Source: Betaproteobacteria bacterium (GTDB lineage Bacteria; Pseudomonadota; Gammaproteobacteria; Burkholderiales; Burkholderiaceae_D). Taken from it: 32,710 nucleotides of DNA. How positions within the stretch are numbered: position 1 is the first letter of the stretch; every line of letters starts with the position of its first letter. Location: assembly GCA_025362735.1 (NCBI GenBank), contig JANYFL010000056.1, positions 1 to 32,710 on the forward strand, read 5' to 3'. Below the pieces are notes generated by a model, which was not told the origin of the DNA, did no database searches, and was given only the letters and a program-made list of their open reading frames with translations. Shown here piece after piece: positions 8,156 through 16,821 of the stretch. A program made the translations under genes and the position numbers.

Positions 8156-10549
8156 TTAAACCTTCGCCGCCAGCGCTTTCCACGTGTTGACCACAGTATC
8201 CGGATTGAGCGAAATCGACTCAATACCTTCGGCTACCAGCCACTGCGCGAAATCCAGATGATCAGAGGGCCCCTGCCCGCAGATACCCACATATTTTCCC
8301 GCTGCCAGGCAGGCCGATATCGCCTTGCTCAACATCGCCTTGACGGCCGGGTCACGTTCGTCAAAATCCTTGGCCAAAAGCTCCATGCCGGAGTCACGGT
8401 CGAGCCCGAGAGTCAGCTGGGTCAGATCGTTCGAGCCAATTGAGAAGCCATCAAAATATTCGAGAAAGCGTTCGGCCAGGATAGCGTTTGATGGAACTTC
8501 ACACATCATGATGACGCGCAGTCCATTCTCGCCACGCTTCAAACCATTCTTGCCGAGCAGGTCAATGACCGCCGATGCCTGACCCAGGGTCCGCACGAAC
8601 GGAACCATCAGTTCGACATTGGTCAGACCCATGTCGTCACGCACACGCTTCATGGCCTTGCATTCCATTTCGAAACATTCGGCAAAGTCCTCGGCGATGT
8701 AACGCGAGGCGCCACGGAAACCCAGCATGGGATTTTCTTCGTCCGGCTCGTAACGTGAACCGCCGATCAACTTCTTGTACTCGTTTGACTTGAAGTCCGA
8801 CAAGCGCACGATGACCTTCTTGGGCCAGAACGCAGCAGCAATCGTCGCGACACCTTCAGTCAGTTTGTCGACGTAAAACGCACGCGGCGAAGCATAGCCG
8901 CGGGCGACACTTTCGACCGCCTTTTTGAGGTCACCATCAATATTCGGATATTGAAGTATCGCTTTAGGATGAACGCCTATGTTATTGTTAATAATGAACT
9001 CAAGGCGAGCCAAGCCTACCCCGGCGTTGGGAATACTCTGAAAGTCAAACGCCAATTGCGGATTGCCGACGTTCATCATGATTTTGACCGGTGCAGGCGG
9101 CATTTCACCACGCACGACCTCGGTCACTTCGGTTTCGAGCAGGCCGTCGTAGATGTGGCCCTCATCGCCTTCGGCGCAGGACACGGTCACCAGCATGCCG
9201 TCTTTCAGCATCTCGGTCGCATCGCCACAACCCACTACAGCAGGCACGCCGAGTTCACGCGCGATGATGGCGGCGTGGCAAGTCCGCCCACCACGATTGG
9301 TCACGATGGCAGAAGCACGCTTCATCACGGGCTCCCAGTTCGGGTCGGTCATGTCGGCCACCAGCACGTCGCCTGGTTGCACCCGTTCCATTTCGGATGG
9401 ATCAAGAATCACGCGCACCGGGCCGGCGCCGATTTTCTGACCGATGGCACGACCCTGCGCCAACACCGTTGAATTACCCTTCAAGGAAAATTTCTGTTCG
9501 GCAGCGCCGACCTTGACCTGCGATTTCACTGTTTCCGGACGCGCTTGCAGAATGTAGATCTTGCCGTCACGACCATCCTTGCCCCATTCGATATCCATGG
9601 CACGGCCATAATGCTTCTCGATAATGACGGCGTACTGCGCGAGTTCGGTCACGTCGGCATCGGTCAACGAGTAGCGATTGCGCTGCTCCATCGGGACATC
9701 GACGGTCTTGACGCGACCCTTTTCACCGGCCGCAGTAAATTCCATCTTGATCAGTTTGGAGCCGATCTGGCGGCGGATGATGGCGTACTTGCCCGCTGCA
9801 AGAATGGGTTTGTGGACATAGAACTCGTCGGGATTGACCGCGCCCTGCACCACCGTTTCGCCCAGGCCGTAGCTGGAGGTGATGAAGACCACATCCTTGA
9901 AACCGGACTCGGTATCGAGTGTGAACATCACGCCTGCTGCGCCCACATCGCTGCGGACCATGCGCTGAATGCCTGCCGACAAAGCGACTTCGACTTTTTC
10001 GTAACCCTTGTGCACCCGGTAGGAAATCGCGCGGTCGTTGTAGAGCGAGGCAAATACCTCCCTGATCGCATGCAAAATATGGTCGATCCCCACCACGTTG
10101 AGGAAGGTCTCCTGTTGACCCGCAAACGAAGCATCAGGCAAGTCCTCTGCCGTCGCCGAGGAACGCACCGCGAACGAGGCTTCGGCCGTATCGTCCTTGG
10201 TCAGTGCCTGATAAGCCGTGCGGATCTCCGCTTCAAGTTGTGGTGGAAATTCGGCCGTTTCGATCCAGCTGCGAATTTCGGCACCTGCCGTTGTCAGCGC
10301 CTTGATGTCGTCAATATTCAAGCCAATCAAGCGCTGGGCGACGCGTTCGGTCAAGTTGCCATGACGCAGGAATTCACGGAACGCCTGGGCGGTCGTTGCA
10401 AAACCACCCGGAACACGCACTCCGGCACCCGCCAACTGGCTGATCATTTCTCCCAAAGAAGAATTCTTGCCACCTACGGTATCGACATCGGTTGCACGAA
10501 GATGCTCCAAACCCACCACCAAAGCTGAACGCGGGGACTGCTGAACCAT
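8156..10549 (-). CDS. ppsA: Phosphoenolpyruvate synthase (pyruvate, water dikinase)
   Basis: PpsA converts pyruvate, ATP and water to phosphoenolpyruvate, AMP and phosphate, the gluconeogenic step needed for growth on acids that yield pyruvate or acetyl-CoA. The 797-residue protein has full family length. The N-terminal ATP-binding domain starts with [14 protein letters not shown]. The phosphohistidine domain carries [20 protein letters not shown] with catalytic His425 and the regulatory Thr423. The C-terminal PEP/pyruvate barrel has [11 protein letters not shown] and the [10 protein letters not shown] motif with the catalytic cysteine. The ATG at 10547-10549 follows a GAGG five bases upstream. 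It is divergent from ppsR, whose product phosphorylates this threonine, so the enzyme is very likely controlled by reversible phosphorylation. Confidence 0.98.
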   Translation of the reverse strand: MVQQSPRSALVVGLEHLRATDVDTVGGKNSSLGEMISQLAGAGVRVPGGFATTAQAFREFLRHGNLTERVAQRLIGLNIDDIKALTTAGAEIRSWIETAEFPPQLEAEIRTAYQALTKDDTAEASFAVRSSATAEDLPDASFAGQQETFLNVVGIDHILHAIREVFASLYNDRAISYRVHKGYEKVEVALSAGIQRMVRSDVGAAGVMFTLDTESGFKDVVFITSSYGLGETVVQGAVNPDEFYVHKPILAAGKYAIIRRQIGSKLIKMEFTAAGEKGRVKTVDVPMEQRNRYSLTDADVTELAQYAVIIEKHYGRAMDIEWGKDGRDGKIYILQARPETVKSQVKVGAAEQKFSLKGNSTVLAQGRAIGQKIGAGPVRVILDPSEMERVQPGDVLVADMTDPNWEPVMKRASAIVTNRGGRTCHAAIIARELGVPAVVGCGDATEMLKDGMLVTVSCAEGDEGHIYDGLLETEVTEVVRGEMPPAPVKIMMNVGNPQLAFDFQSIPNAGVGLARLEFIINNNIGVHPKAILQYPNIDGDLKKAVESVARGYASPRAFYVDKLTEGVATIAAAFWPKKVIVRLSDFKSNEYKKLIGGSRYEPDEENPMLGFRGASRYIAEDFAECFEMECKAMKRVRDDMGLTNVELMVPFVRTLGQASAVIDLLGKNGLKRGENGLRVIMMCEVPSNAILAERFLEYFDGFSIGSNDLTQLTLGLDRDSGMELLAKDFDERDPAVKAMLSKAISACLAAGKYVGICGQGPSDHLDFAQWLVAEGIESISLNPDTVVNTWKALAAKV

Positions 10550-10676
10550 GAAAACCTCAAATCAATGTTAGATTGCCGAAACTTTAAAGCAGCCATTTTA
10601 GCCTACCCGTCCAGCTCTCCCGCGCTCAAGGCTGGGTCGAGAATCCCTTAATCCTTAATTCGGTCAATACAAAAAG
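10550..10676. promoter_or_regulatory. Divergent ppsA/ppsR intergenic promoter region
   Basis: These 127 bases separate the two divergent genes and must contain both promoters. A TAAAAT hexamer on the minus strand (near 10598-10603) could be a -10 element for ppsA, but no good -35 lies 17 bases before it. The ppsR side has no strong Shine-Dalgarno sequence, only an A-rich AATACAAAAAG before the ATG. No operator palindrome stands out. Confidence 0.4.
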
Positions 10677-11549
10677 ATGGATGCCCTCAACGATCAGCCC
10701 CTCAACCTTGGCAATAGTCCAGAATTCTCCAGTAAGCGCACTGTTTTTTTTGTTTCCGATGGCACGGGCATCACCGCCGAGACCTTCGGACACAGCTTGC
10801 TGGCGCAATTTCAAAGCGTGACGTTTCAACAAATCCGCAAACCGTTCACCAATACCGTAGACAAGGCCGACGAAGTGATTCGACACGTCAATCATGTGGC
10901 CGACCGTGACGGCAACCGTCCGCTGATTTTCAGCACCCTGGTTAATCCCGAGATCAACCAGCATGTCCGTCGTGCTAATGGTTTATTTCTCGATCTGATC
11001 CAGACCTTTGTCGAACCGCTGGAAAATGAACTGGGTGTCAAATCCACACACTCCATTGGTCTGGGACACAACATCGCCGACAGCAAGCAGTACAACCAGC
11101 GGATTGAAGCCATCAATTTTTCGTTGGCCCACGATGACGGCCAGCTCAATCGAGGTCTGGAACAGTCTGACGTCATTCTGGTTGGCGTGTCGCGCAGTGG
11201 CAAAACGCCGACCAGTCTGTATCTGGCCATGCAATACGGCATCAAGGCCGCCAACTATCCCTTGATCCCTGAAGATTTTGAACGCGGCGCGCTTCCATCT
11301 GCCCTACCCCAATACAAGAGCAAACTCTTCGGTCTTTCGATCTCTCCCGAACGCTTGGCCGAAGTACGCAATGAGCGCCGTCCCGGCAGCAAATACGCAT
11401 CCATAGAAAATTGTCGCTATGAAGTCCACGCTGCCGAGATGATGATGAAACGCGAAGGTATTTTGTGGCTGTCTTCCACGACCAAATCGATTGAGGAAAT
11501 CTCAACAACCGTACTGCAAGAAATACGGTCGGATCGGCGAGCTTACTAA
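10677..11549 (+). CDS. ppsR: PEP synthase regulatory protein (bifunctional kinase/pyrophosphorylase)
   Basis: PpsR (DUF299 family) inactivates PEP synthase by ADP-dependent phosphorylation of the threonine two residues before the catalytic histidine, and reactivates it by Pi-dependent removal of the phosphate. The 290-residue protein has normal length. It starts RTVFFVSDGTGITAETFGHS, the family signature, and has the P-loop GVSRSGKT at 170-177 followed by PTSLYLA. The C terminus shows KYASIENCRYEV and the SSTTKSIEEIST stretch typical of the family. The position next to and divergent from ppsA supports the assignment. The stop codon at 11547-11549 lies inside a small palindrome. Confidence 0.96.
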   Translation: MDALNDQPLNLGNSPEFSSKRTVFFVSDGTGITAETFGHSLLAQFQSVTFQQIRKPFTNTVDKADEVIRHVNHVADRDGNRPLIFSTLVNPEINQHVRRANGLFLDLIQTFVEPLENELGVKSTHSIGLGHNIADSKQYNQRIEAINFSLAHDDGQLNRGLEQSDVILVGVSRSGKTPTSLYLAMQYGIKAANYPLIPEDFERGALPSALPQYKSKLFGLSISPERLAEVRNERRPGSKYASIENCRYEVHAAEMMMKREGILWLSSTTKSIEEISTTVLQEIRSDRRAY

Positions 11550-11555
11550 GCTTTT
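11540..11555 (+). terminator. Weak possible terminator at the end of ppsR
   Basis: AGCTTACTAAGCT at 11540-11552 is a perfect palindrome with a single central base and runs into TTTT. With a realistic 3-base loop the stem is only 5 bp and AT-rich, so any termination would be weak. It overlaps the ppsR stop codon. Confidence 0.25.
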
Positions 11556-11669
11556 ACTGAGAGCAAAATCATCTGTCACAGAAGATCAACGTCTGGTTAC
11601 TCTTGGACTTACAGCAGAGTATCTTTATGCTTTTAACTGCGGCCCAGATAACTCAAGGGGACCAACACC

Positions 11670-12560
11670 ATGGAACTAAAAACGGCTAGCGATTTTCACC
11701 CTGAAGTCATGCGTTTGTTTGATCACTACGTGCATGGACAAATCAGCCGCCGCGATTTCATAGATGGCGCAAGCAAGTTCGCTGTTGGCGGCATCACGGG
11801 TGCCACCCTGCTCGAAGCCCTCAATCCTCGTTTTGCGCAGGCTCAGCAAGTCCCGGTCAATGATGCCCGCATCAAGGCCGAATATATTGAGCTGCCCTCT
11901 CCCCAAGGCTACGGCAAGCTGCGCGGTTATCTGGTCAAGCCTGCGAAAGCGACAGGCAAATTGCCAACGGTATTGGTCGTCCATGAAAACCGTGGACTGA
12001 ATCCACATATCGAAGACATCGCCCGTCGGCTTGCACTCGATAATTTCATTGCCTTTGCACCCGATGCGCTCTTTCCTCTGGGCGGTTATCCCGGCGACGA
12101 AGACAAGGCACGTGAACTTTTTACCCAGCTTGAACAACCCAAGTCTCGCGAAGACTTTATCGCTGCGGCAGACTATCTCAAGCAATTGCCAGAGGGGAAT
12201 GGCAAAGTCGGTGTGGTCGGCTTTTGCTATGGCGGCAGCATTGCCAATTTTCTCGCGACGCGCTTGCGGGATCTGGATGCGGTCGTCCCCTTTTATGGAG
12301 GACAACCCAATATCGTCGATGCAGCCAAGGTCAAAGCACCCTTGTTGCTTCACTTCGCCGCCACGGACGAGCGCATCAACGCCGGGTGGCCCGGTTATGA
12401 AACGGTCTTGAAAGCCAACAAGGTTCAATACGAAGTCTATACCTATGCAGGGACCCAGCATGGCTTTAACAACGACACCACGCCGCGTTACGATGAAGCG
12501 GCTGCCAAGCTGGCTTGGCAGCGTACCGTGGCGTTTTTCAATAGCCATTTGCGTGGTTAA
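11670..12560 (+). CDS. Dienelactone hydrolase family protein with Tat-type signal
   Basis: The 296-residue protein has an alpha/beta-hydrolase fold of the dienelactone hydrolase (DLH) type. The nucleophile elbow is GFCYGGS with Cys186, and Asp233 (AATDERI) and His264 (GTQHGFNN) complete the Cys-Asp-His triad. Glu116 in HENRGL corresponds to the DLH glutamate that activates the cysteine. The N terminus carries ISRRDFIDGASKFAVGG, with a twin arginine at 27-28 before a moderately hydrophobic stretch ending in FAQAQQ. This suggests Tat export to the periplasm, as in YghX-like proteins. The ATG has AGGGGA about nine bases upstream. It is a single gene, 120 bases after ppsR. The family hydrolyses lactones and esters, but the substrate here is unknown. 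Confidence 0.88.
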   Translation: MELKTASDFHPEVMRLFDHYVHGQISRRDFIDGASKFAVGGITGATLLEALNPRFAQAQQVPVNDARIKAEYIELPSPQGYGKLRGYLVKPAKATGKLPTVLVVHENRGLNPHIEDIARRLALDNFIAFAPDALFPLGGYPGDEDKARELFTQLEQPKSREDFIAAADYLKQLPEGNGKVGVVGFCYGGSIANFLATRLRDLDAVVPFYGGQPNIVDAAKVKAPLLLHFAATDERINAGWPGYETVLKANKVQYEVYTYAGTQHGFNNDTTPRYDEAAAKLAWQRTVAFFNSHLRG

Positions 12561-12624
12561 CCCTGCTACGCATGTTGGCAAGGCTAAGGAAACTCTGATT
12601 AAGTCTATTCAAAACCAAAAATCC

Positions 12625-12735
12625 TGACACAGAGAACACAGAGACCATCGAGGACACAGAGAAAAACAAGAGCGATGAGTACCGAAGAAATCTCTGTGTT
12701 TCTCTGCGACCTCTGTGCCTCTGTGTTGAGAGGTT
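12625..12735. repeat. Dispersed CACAGAG/CTCTGTG imperfect inverted repeat
   Basis: The left part (12625-12661) holds three ACACAGAG copies and the right part (12690-12733) holds CTCTGTG-type copies in the opposite sense, separated by about 28 bases. Together they can fold into a long imperfect hairpin. This purine/pyrimidine-biased motif is one I recognise from intergenic regions of many bacterial genomes. It lies between two convergent genes and codes for nothing credible. It may serve as a bidirectional transcript end or be a nonautonomous mobile repeat. No target-site duplication was identified. Confidence 0.75.
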
Positions 12736-12778
12736 TTGGTCCGTGCGTCTCACCCCTTATTCAGCATCTGCCTAAAAG

Positions 12779-13459
12779 TTAAATCTGCCGCAATCTCTCA
12801 AGCACTTCCGACGTCGGTGCCACGTCAGCATATTTTTCGGCCATATCGAACAGATTAACGCCATGCGAGACTTTGCTGCGGTCATAGACAGCATCCTCAG
12901 GCACAAGCACTTTGAAGTTCAACGAGAAGGCGTCCACGACGCTCGAACGCACGCAACCACTTGTACTGCAGCCCGTCACGATAAGCGTGTCGGCTTCCAG
13001 ATCAATCAAGTGACTGGTCAATGCGGTCGCGAAAAAAGCGCTTGGATGTTTTTTCGGCAGTAAAACATCGCCTTCCACAGGTGCAATTTCCTTGACGAAA
13101 TCGTAACCCTGCAGAGGAATATCCATAATCCCGGCAACTTTTTCAGCCAGCCGCCCACCTTCTGTTTTTTTCTTTGGGGCCACATGCGGATAAAGCACAG
13201 GCCAACCACGCTTGCGGAACTCGTCAATGATCAGTTTGATATTTCCCACTGCATCCCATGCGACTTCACCGCAACTGGTTGGAAATTCCTTGATCGCCTC
13301 AAAGAAAGGCATCGGCTTCGTTCCAACGGTGCGATATTGCACATCGATGATCAACATGGCGGGGCGTTTACCCAAACCGCTGGGTCGGCCAAAGCCTGCC
13401 GCGCGATAGGCGCGCTGTTCTTCTTCACTGATGATTCCGTCCCATGGTCTCATTTTCAT
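12779..13459 (-). CDS. Isochorismatase-fold cysteine hydrolase (N-carbamoylsarcosine amidase/maleamate amidohydrolase-like)
   Basis: The 226-residue protein belongs to the isochorismatase-like cysteine hydrolases, which cleave amide or carbamoyl bonds and release ammonia. The catalytic triad is visible: Asp39 (MLIIDVQ), Lys136 (LPKKHPSAF) and Cys169 (VTGCSTSGCVRSS). The N-terminal extension and the SGCVRSS pattern are closer to N-carbamoylsarcosine amidohydrolase or maleamate amidohydrolase than to true isochorismatases. The ATG at 13459 overlaps the stop of the preceding hydantoinase-like gene by four bases (ATGA), so translation is probably coupled. An in-frame ATG at 13453 sits at a better distance from AAGGA and may be the true start. 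The neighbour suggests it acts on the ring-opened product of the cyclic amidohydrolase. Confidence 0.88.
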   Translation of the reverse strand: MKMRPWDGIISEEEQRAYRAAGFGRPSGLGKRPAMLIIDVQYRTVGTKPMPFFEAIKEFPTSCGEVAWDAVGNIKLIIDEFRKRGWPVLYPHVAPKKKTEGGRLAEKVAGIMDIPLQGYDFVKEIAPVEGDVLLPKKHPSAFFATALTSHLIDLEADTLIVTGCSTSGCVRSSVVDAFSLNFKVLVPEDAVYDRSKVSHGVNLFDMAEKYADVAPTSEVLERLRQI

Positions 13460-14832
13460 GTTCCTTCAGATGTTGATAATTTGCGGAAAATATACTGACC
13501 ATAACCGGGCTCACCGGTGATTTTGCCTTTATTCATGACCGTTTGCCCGCGCATGATGGTGCGCACCGGCCAGCCCTTCAGTGTTTGGCCTTCATAGAGA
13601 CTGTAATCGGAATAAGAGCCGAGCTTTGCCGGATCGACCATCTGCTCACGATTCACATCAACCAGCGCGAAGTCGGCATCTGATCCCACATCGAAACTGC
13701 CCTTGGTCGGCAGATTAAAAATCTTCGCAGGCGCAGAAGTAAGCAGTTCTGCTATGCGCGAAAGCTTCAGACGCCCCTTGTGATAGCCCTCATGCAAGAG
13801 CACCGGAAGGATGGTCGCCGTTCCAGGAAAACCTTGCGATGCCAAAGCAAGCGGCTTGAGTTTGGTTTCCCGTTTACGCGGCACATGGTCAGACGCGATC
13901 ACATCGATTGAGCCATCGGCAAGACCTTCCCACAAGGCCTCAACGTCGTCGGCACTGCGGAAGGGCGGATTGGCTTTGCCGATACTGCCAATGGTCGAAT
14001 CCTCCGTGTGGGTCAGGTAGTGCGGACAGGTTTCGACATAAACCTTGTCGTAGCGCCCGCGCCATTTGCGCACTTCGTCAAGCGCCATGCGTGTACTCAA
14101 GTGAGGAATATAAATCTGTGCTCCCAAATGCTCGGCGAAGTACATGGCGCGCACACAGCTCTCCGATTCGGTAAAAGCAGGCTTGCACATCGACCAGTCT
14201 TTCAAGTTATTCAGACCTTCCGCGATAAATTTTTTGCGGAGCCGATTCACGATTTCAATGTTTTCGGTATGACAAACAATCGTCACTTCGCCGATATCGG
14301 CGGCGGCCTTCAGAAGGGCGTACAAATAGCCGTCGTCCGTGCCATCAAGTCCAAGATAACGGCCTTCCTCGCCCTTGAAATTCATGAAGTACTTGAACGA
14401 GGTTACGCCATAGCTGTCGACGTAATCCTTTAACTGGGCAATGTGTTCTTCATTCGCCGTGCTGAAATGAAACGCATAGTCGATATAGGCGCGCGTCTTG
14501 GCATACTCCTGCTCGCGTTTGAATACATCGGCATAGGCTTCGTTGTTCAAGAAATATCCGACTACCGTAGTAAAGCCACCTTGCGCCGCATAAATCGTCT
14601 CGGAACTATATTCAGTAATTTTTTCGGCGAAGCCGAAATGAATATGCGCGTCAATCAGGCCAGGGAAGACGTGCAATCCCTCGGCCGAAATGACTGGAAC
14701 CGATGCATCGACTGGCGTTCCTGGGGCCATTTGCGCAGCGATTTTTCCATCTTTCACAAGAATATCCAGCGGGACGCCATCTCTTCCGCTATCAACCAGA
14801 CGGCCACCGCGCAATACAAAATCACGACTCAT
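13456..14832 (-). CDS. Hydantoinase/dihydropyrimidinase-like cyclic amidohydrolase
   Basis: The 458-residue protein has the TIM-barrel amidohydrolase fold of the hydantoinase/dihydroorotase group, which opens cyclic amide rings. All expected binuclear-metal ligands are present: His63 and His65 (DAHIHF), the carboxylatable Lys147 (GVTSFKYFMNF), His188 (VCHTEN), His244 (IPHLST) and Asp315 (ASDHVPR). I chose the ATG at 14830-14832 because GAGGAA lies five bases upstream. The frame continues to 14853 but would overlap the upstream gene. It follows the CobW-type GTPase by 11 bases and precedes the cysteine hydrolase with a 4-base overlap. The substrate could be a hydantoin, dihydropyrimidine or cyclic imide. 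Allantoinase and dihydroorotase are alternatives, but no purine or pyrimidine genes accompany it. Confidence 0.88.
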   Translation of the reverse strand: MSRDFVLRGGRLVDSGRDGVPLDILVKDGKIAAQMAPGTPVDASVPVISAEGLHVFPGLIDAHIHFGFAEKITEYSSETIYAAQGGFTTVVGYFLNNEAYADVFKREQEYAKTRAYIDYAFHFSTANEEHIAQLKDYVDSYGVTSFKYFMNFKGEEGRYLGLDGTDDGYLYALLKAAADIGEVTIVCHTENIEIVNRLRKKFIAEGLNNLKDWSMCKPAFTESESCVRAMYFAEHLGAQIYIPHLSTRMALDEVRKWRGRYDKVYVETCPHYLTHTEDSTIGSIGKANPPFRSADDVEALWEGLADGSIDVIASDHVPRKRETKLKPLALASQGFPGTATILPVLLHEGYHKGRLKLSRIAELLTSAPAKIFNLPTKGSFDVGSDADFALVDVNREQMVDPAKLGSYSDYSLYEGQTLKGWPVRTIMRGQTVMNKGKITGEPGYGQYIFRKLSTSEGT

Positions 14833-14843
14833 ATTTTCCTCGT

Positions 14844-15857
14844 TCAAAAGCAATATTTAAGTTCATCCAGAGTCTGTGGCAGGCTTGATACGTCTTTAAT
14901 GCGAAAAGCATCCAGACTTTGGCGTAACCAATTTTCATCCAGTCTCAAGCCGATGCAGACGATACGCGAGCGTGGATCATTGTCGGGCCAGTGATCGAGA
15001 TACTGGGGCGTATGAAAAACTTTTCCAACACCCTGAATCAGAACATAAGGCCGCGCGTCATCCATATGCAGCAAACCTTTACACCTTAGCAAGCCATCGC
15101 CAAATCGATGGATCAAAAGATTCCACCAGGCTGAGACGCCGCTCCAGGTCGGTCTGGCTTCAATGTATGAACTCCAGGAAGAGACGGCGCTATCGTGGGT
15201 CGTGCCGCCACGCTTCGGCAAGGGCGCGAAGTAACTGCGCTTCGACTCTTGAGTAGCGTCATCGTTTGCAAAGATTGAACTCGCTTCCTCGCCTTGGACC
15301 GACCTGGTAAGAGGTGCACGTGGATTCAGTTTTTGCAAAGCCTCCCCTAATGCGGTGACTTGTTCTTCTTCGGCCAAATCCGTTTTGGTCATGACGAGAT
15401 GATCGGCAACGCTTACCTGACGCAGCGCTTCCGGGTATGCGGCCAACTGCGTTAAGCCTTGTGCTGCGTCAACCGTCACCACGACCTGACCCAGCCTGAA
15501 ATCAGATGTCAATACGCGATCACCGAGCAGCACATGCAAAATCGGCAAAGGATCGGCAAGGCCCGTTGTTTCAACCACCACCCTTTTCAAGCCCGGTGGA
15601 TTCATCTGCTCAGCCAGCTGCTTGATCGAGAGCAACGTTTCTCGCAACGAATTCGTCAGCGTGCAACACAGGCAGCCGGAATCGAGTAGATACACATTCT
15701 CCGCCACCTCCTTGTATAGCAATTGATCAATACCGATTTCGCCGAACTCATTGACGATGACCGCAGTACTCGCGTAGCGCTCATCCCGAAGCAAGGCATT
15801 CAAGAGCGTCGTCTTCCCGCTTCCGAGAAATCCGGTCAGAACGTCACAAATGATCAA
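14844..15857 (-). CDS. CobW/COG0523 family GTPase, putative metal chaperone
   Basis: COG0523 proteins are G3E GTPases that deliver metal ions, often zinc or cobalt, to client enzymes. The 337-residue product begins directly with LTGFLGSGKTT (Walker A, residues 7-17). It has the metal-binding GCLCC motif (Cys62, Cys64, Cys65), the switch-like ETTGLADP, and MTKTDL as the guanine-specificity motif. The C-terminal CobW domain runs from about residue 240 (LLRCKGLLHMDD) and lacks a His-rich tail. The start is a TTG at 15855-15857 with GGAG eight bases upstream, since no ATG is available before the Walker motif. It lies between a TIM-barrel amidohydrolase and the hydantoinase-like gene, suggesting it loads metal into the latter (inference). 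Confidence 0.9.
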   Translation of the reverse strand: MIICDVLTGFLGSGKTTLLNALLRDERYASTAVIVNEFGEIGIDQLLYKEVAENVYLLDSGCLCCTLTNSLRETLLSIKQLAEQMNPPGLKRVVVETTGLADPLPILHVLLGDRVLTSDFRLGQVVVTVDAAQGLTQLAAYPEALRQVSVADHLVMTKTDLAEEEQVTALGEALQKLNPRAPLTRSVQGEEASSIFANDDATQESKRSYFAPLPKRGGTTHDSAVSSWSSYIEARPTWSGVSAWWNLLIHRFGDGLLRCKGLLHMDDARPYVLIQGVGKVFHTPQYLDHWPDNDPRSRIVCIGLRLDENWLRQSLDAFRIKDVSSLPQTLDELKYCF

Positions 15858-15896
15858 CTCGGGTACTCCAATGATGAAGGAGGAATGCGGCCAAGC

Positions 15897-16766
15897 TTAT
15901 ATCTTTAGTTTGTAGAGATTCACCGCATTGTCACGCAATAACTTCCTCTTTGGTTCCGGACGCAAATTAAGTGCTTCAATCTCTGCACGCGTGCGTTCGA
16001 AATCGAGCACAGGGAAATCAGTCCCGAACATCACCTTGTCTTGACCATAGCTGTTGATATAACGCACAAAGGACTCTGGCCAGTATTTCGGACTATGTGC
16101 ATCGGTGCCGATATAAACGTTTTTATGCTTCCAGGCCATCGAAATCATTTCGTCGGTCCAGGGGATACCGACATGAATGCCAACGAGTTTCAATTCAGGG
16201 AAATCGCAGGCGATCGCATCAAGGGTGATCGGCCGACCCACACTTTTCAAAGGATAGGTAGGGTCGTAGACCATCGACTGACCGACCTGCATTTGCACCG
16301 GGACATCGAGTTCGACGCACTTCGCATAAAACGGATACCACTTGGCGTGATCGGGCGCGAGTTCATACCAGTGCGGATAGGTATGCGCACCAATGAAGCC
16401 GTCGTCGCGTACTGCGCGTTCGAATGCCGCCACGCCACGCATGCCTTCATAGGGGTCTAGCCCCGCCAAAGCATAGAAGCGATCAGGATATTGCTTGACG
16501 GCCTTGGCAACCAGTTCATAAGGCATGTGGTAACAGGCCGGATGGCCGAGGCGACCGACCTTGGAGGCAATCAAGAAGGAACGTTCAACACCGGCTGCAT
16601 CCATACGTCGCAGCATTTCTTCGTGGGTGATGCCCGCCAGCGTATCGTCTTTGACTTTCATCTTGCCACCGAAGAAGGCATCTCTCCGAGGACGAATCTC
16701 GTTCGCCTCAGGAGTCCAGATATTGACGACGATGTCGATCGCTGCAATGTCGTATTTATTAGTCAT
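15897..16766 (-). CDS. TIM-barrel amidohydrolase (amidohydrolase_2/ACMSD-like) lacking metal ligands
   Basis: The 289-residue protein fits the amidohydrolase_2 family (ACMSD, gamma-resorcylate decarboxylase and relatives) by length and by motifs such as VERSFLIASK, DRFYALAGLDP, VGIHVGIPWTDE and MFGTDFPV with Asp250. The canonical HxH after strand 1 is absent: the segment reads AAIDIVVNIW, giving Val13 and Asn15 at the HxH positions. The strand-5 position, usually a His in PVxxHxG, reads PVQMQVG with Gln160. His198 and Asp250 remain. It is therefore unlikely to bind the usual metal and may act without metal, by a different mechanism, or structurally. The ATG at 16764-16766 has no good Shine-Dalgarno sequence. 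It lies 55 bases after the acyl-CoA dehydrogenase gene in the same unit. Confidence 0.85.
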   Translation of the reverse strand: MTNKYDIAAIDIVVNIWTPEANEIRPRRDAFFGGKMKVKDDTLAGITHEEMLRRMDAAGVERSFLIASKVGRLGHPACYHMPYELVAKAVKQYPDRFYALAGLDPYEGMRGVAAFERAVRDDGFIGAHTYPHWYELAPDHAKWYPFYAKCVELDVPVQMQVGQSMVYDPTYPLKSVGRPITLDAIACDFPELKLVGIHVGIPWTDEMISMAWKHKNVYIGTDAHSPKYWPESFVRYINSYGQDKVMFGTDFPVLDFERTRAEIEALNLRPEPKRKLLRDNAVNLYKLKI

Positions 16767-16821
16767 GATCGTATGGGGTTCGAATAAGTTAAGAGGGAAT
16801 GGCTTTGCATCGAGATTGAAA

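Noticed and set aside
9545..10528. A 327-codon open frame on the plus strand
   Set aside because: It lies entirely antisense to ppsA, whose motifs are unmistakable. The translation has no recognisable family and reflects codon bias of the opposite strand.
11676..12581. A 301-codon open frame on the minus strand
   Set aside because: It is antisense to the dienelactone-hydrolase gene, which has a complete catalytic triad and signal sequence. The antisense product has no family features.
12538..12753. A 71-codon minus-strand frame
   Set aside because: It translates the CACAGAG inverted repeat into the STQRHRGRRETQ-type peptide that I recognise as a typical false product of this repeat.
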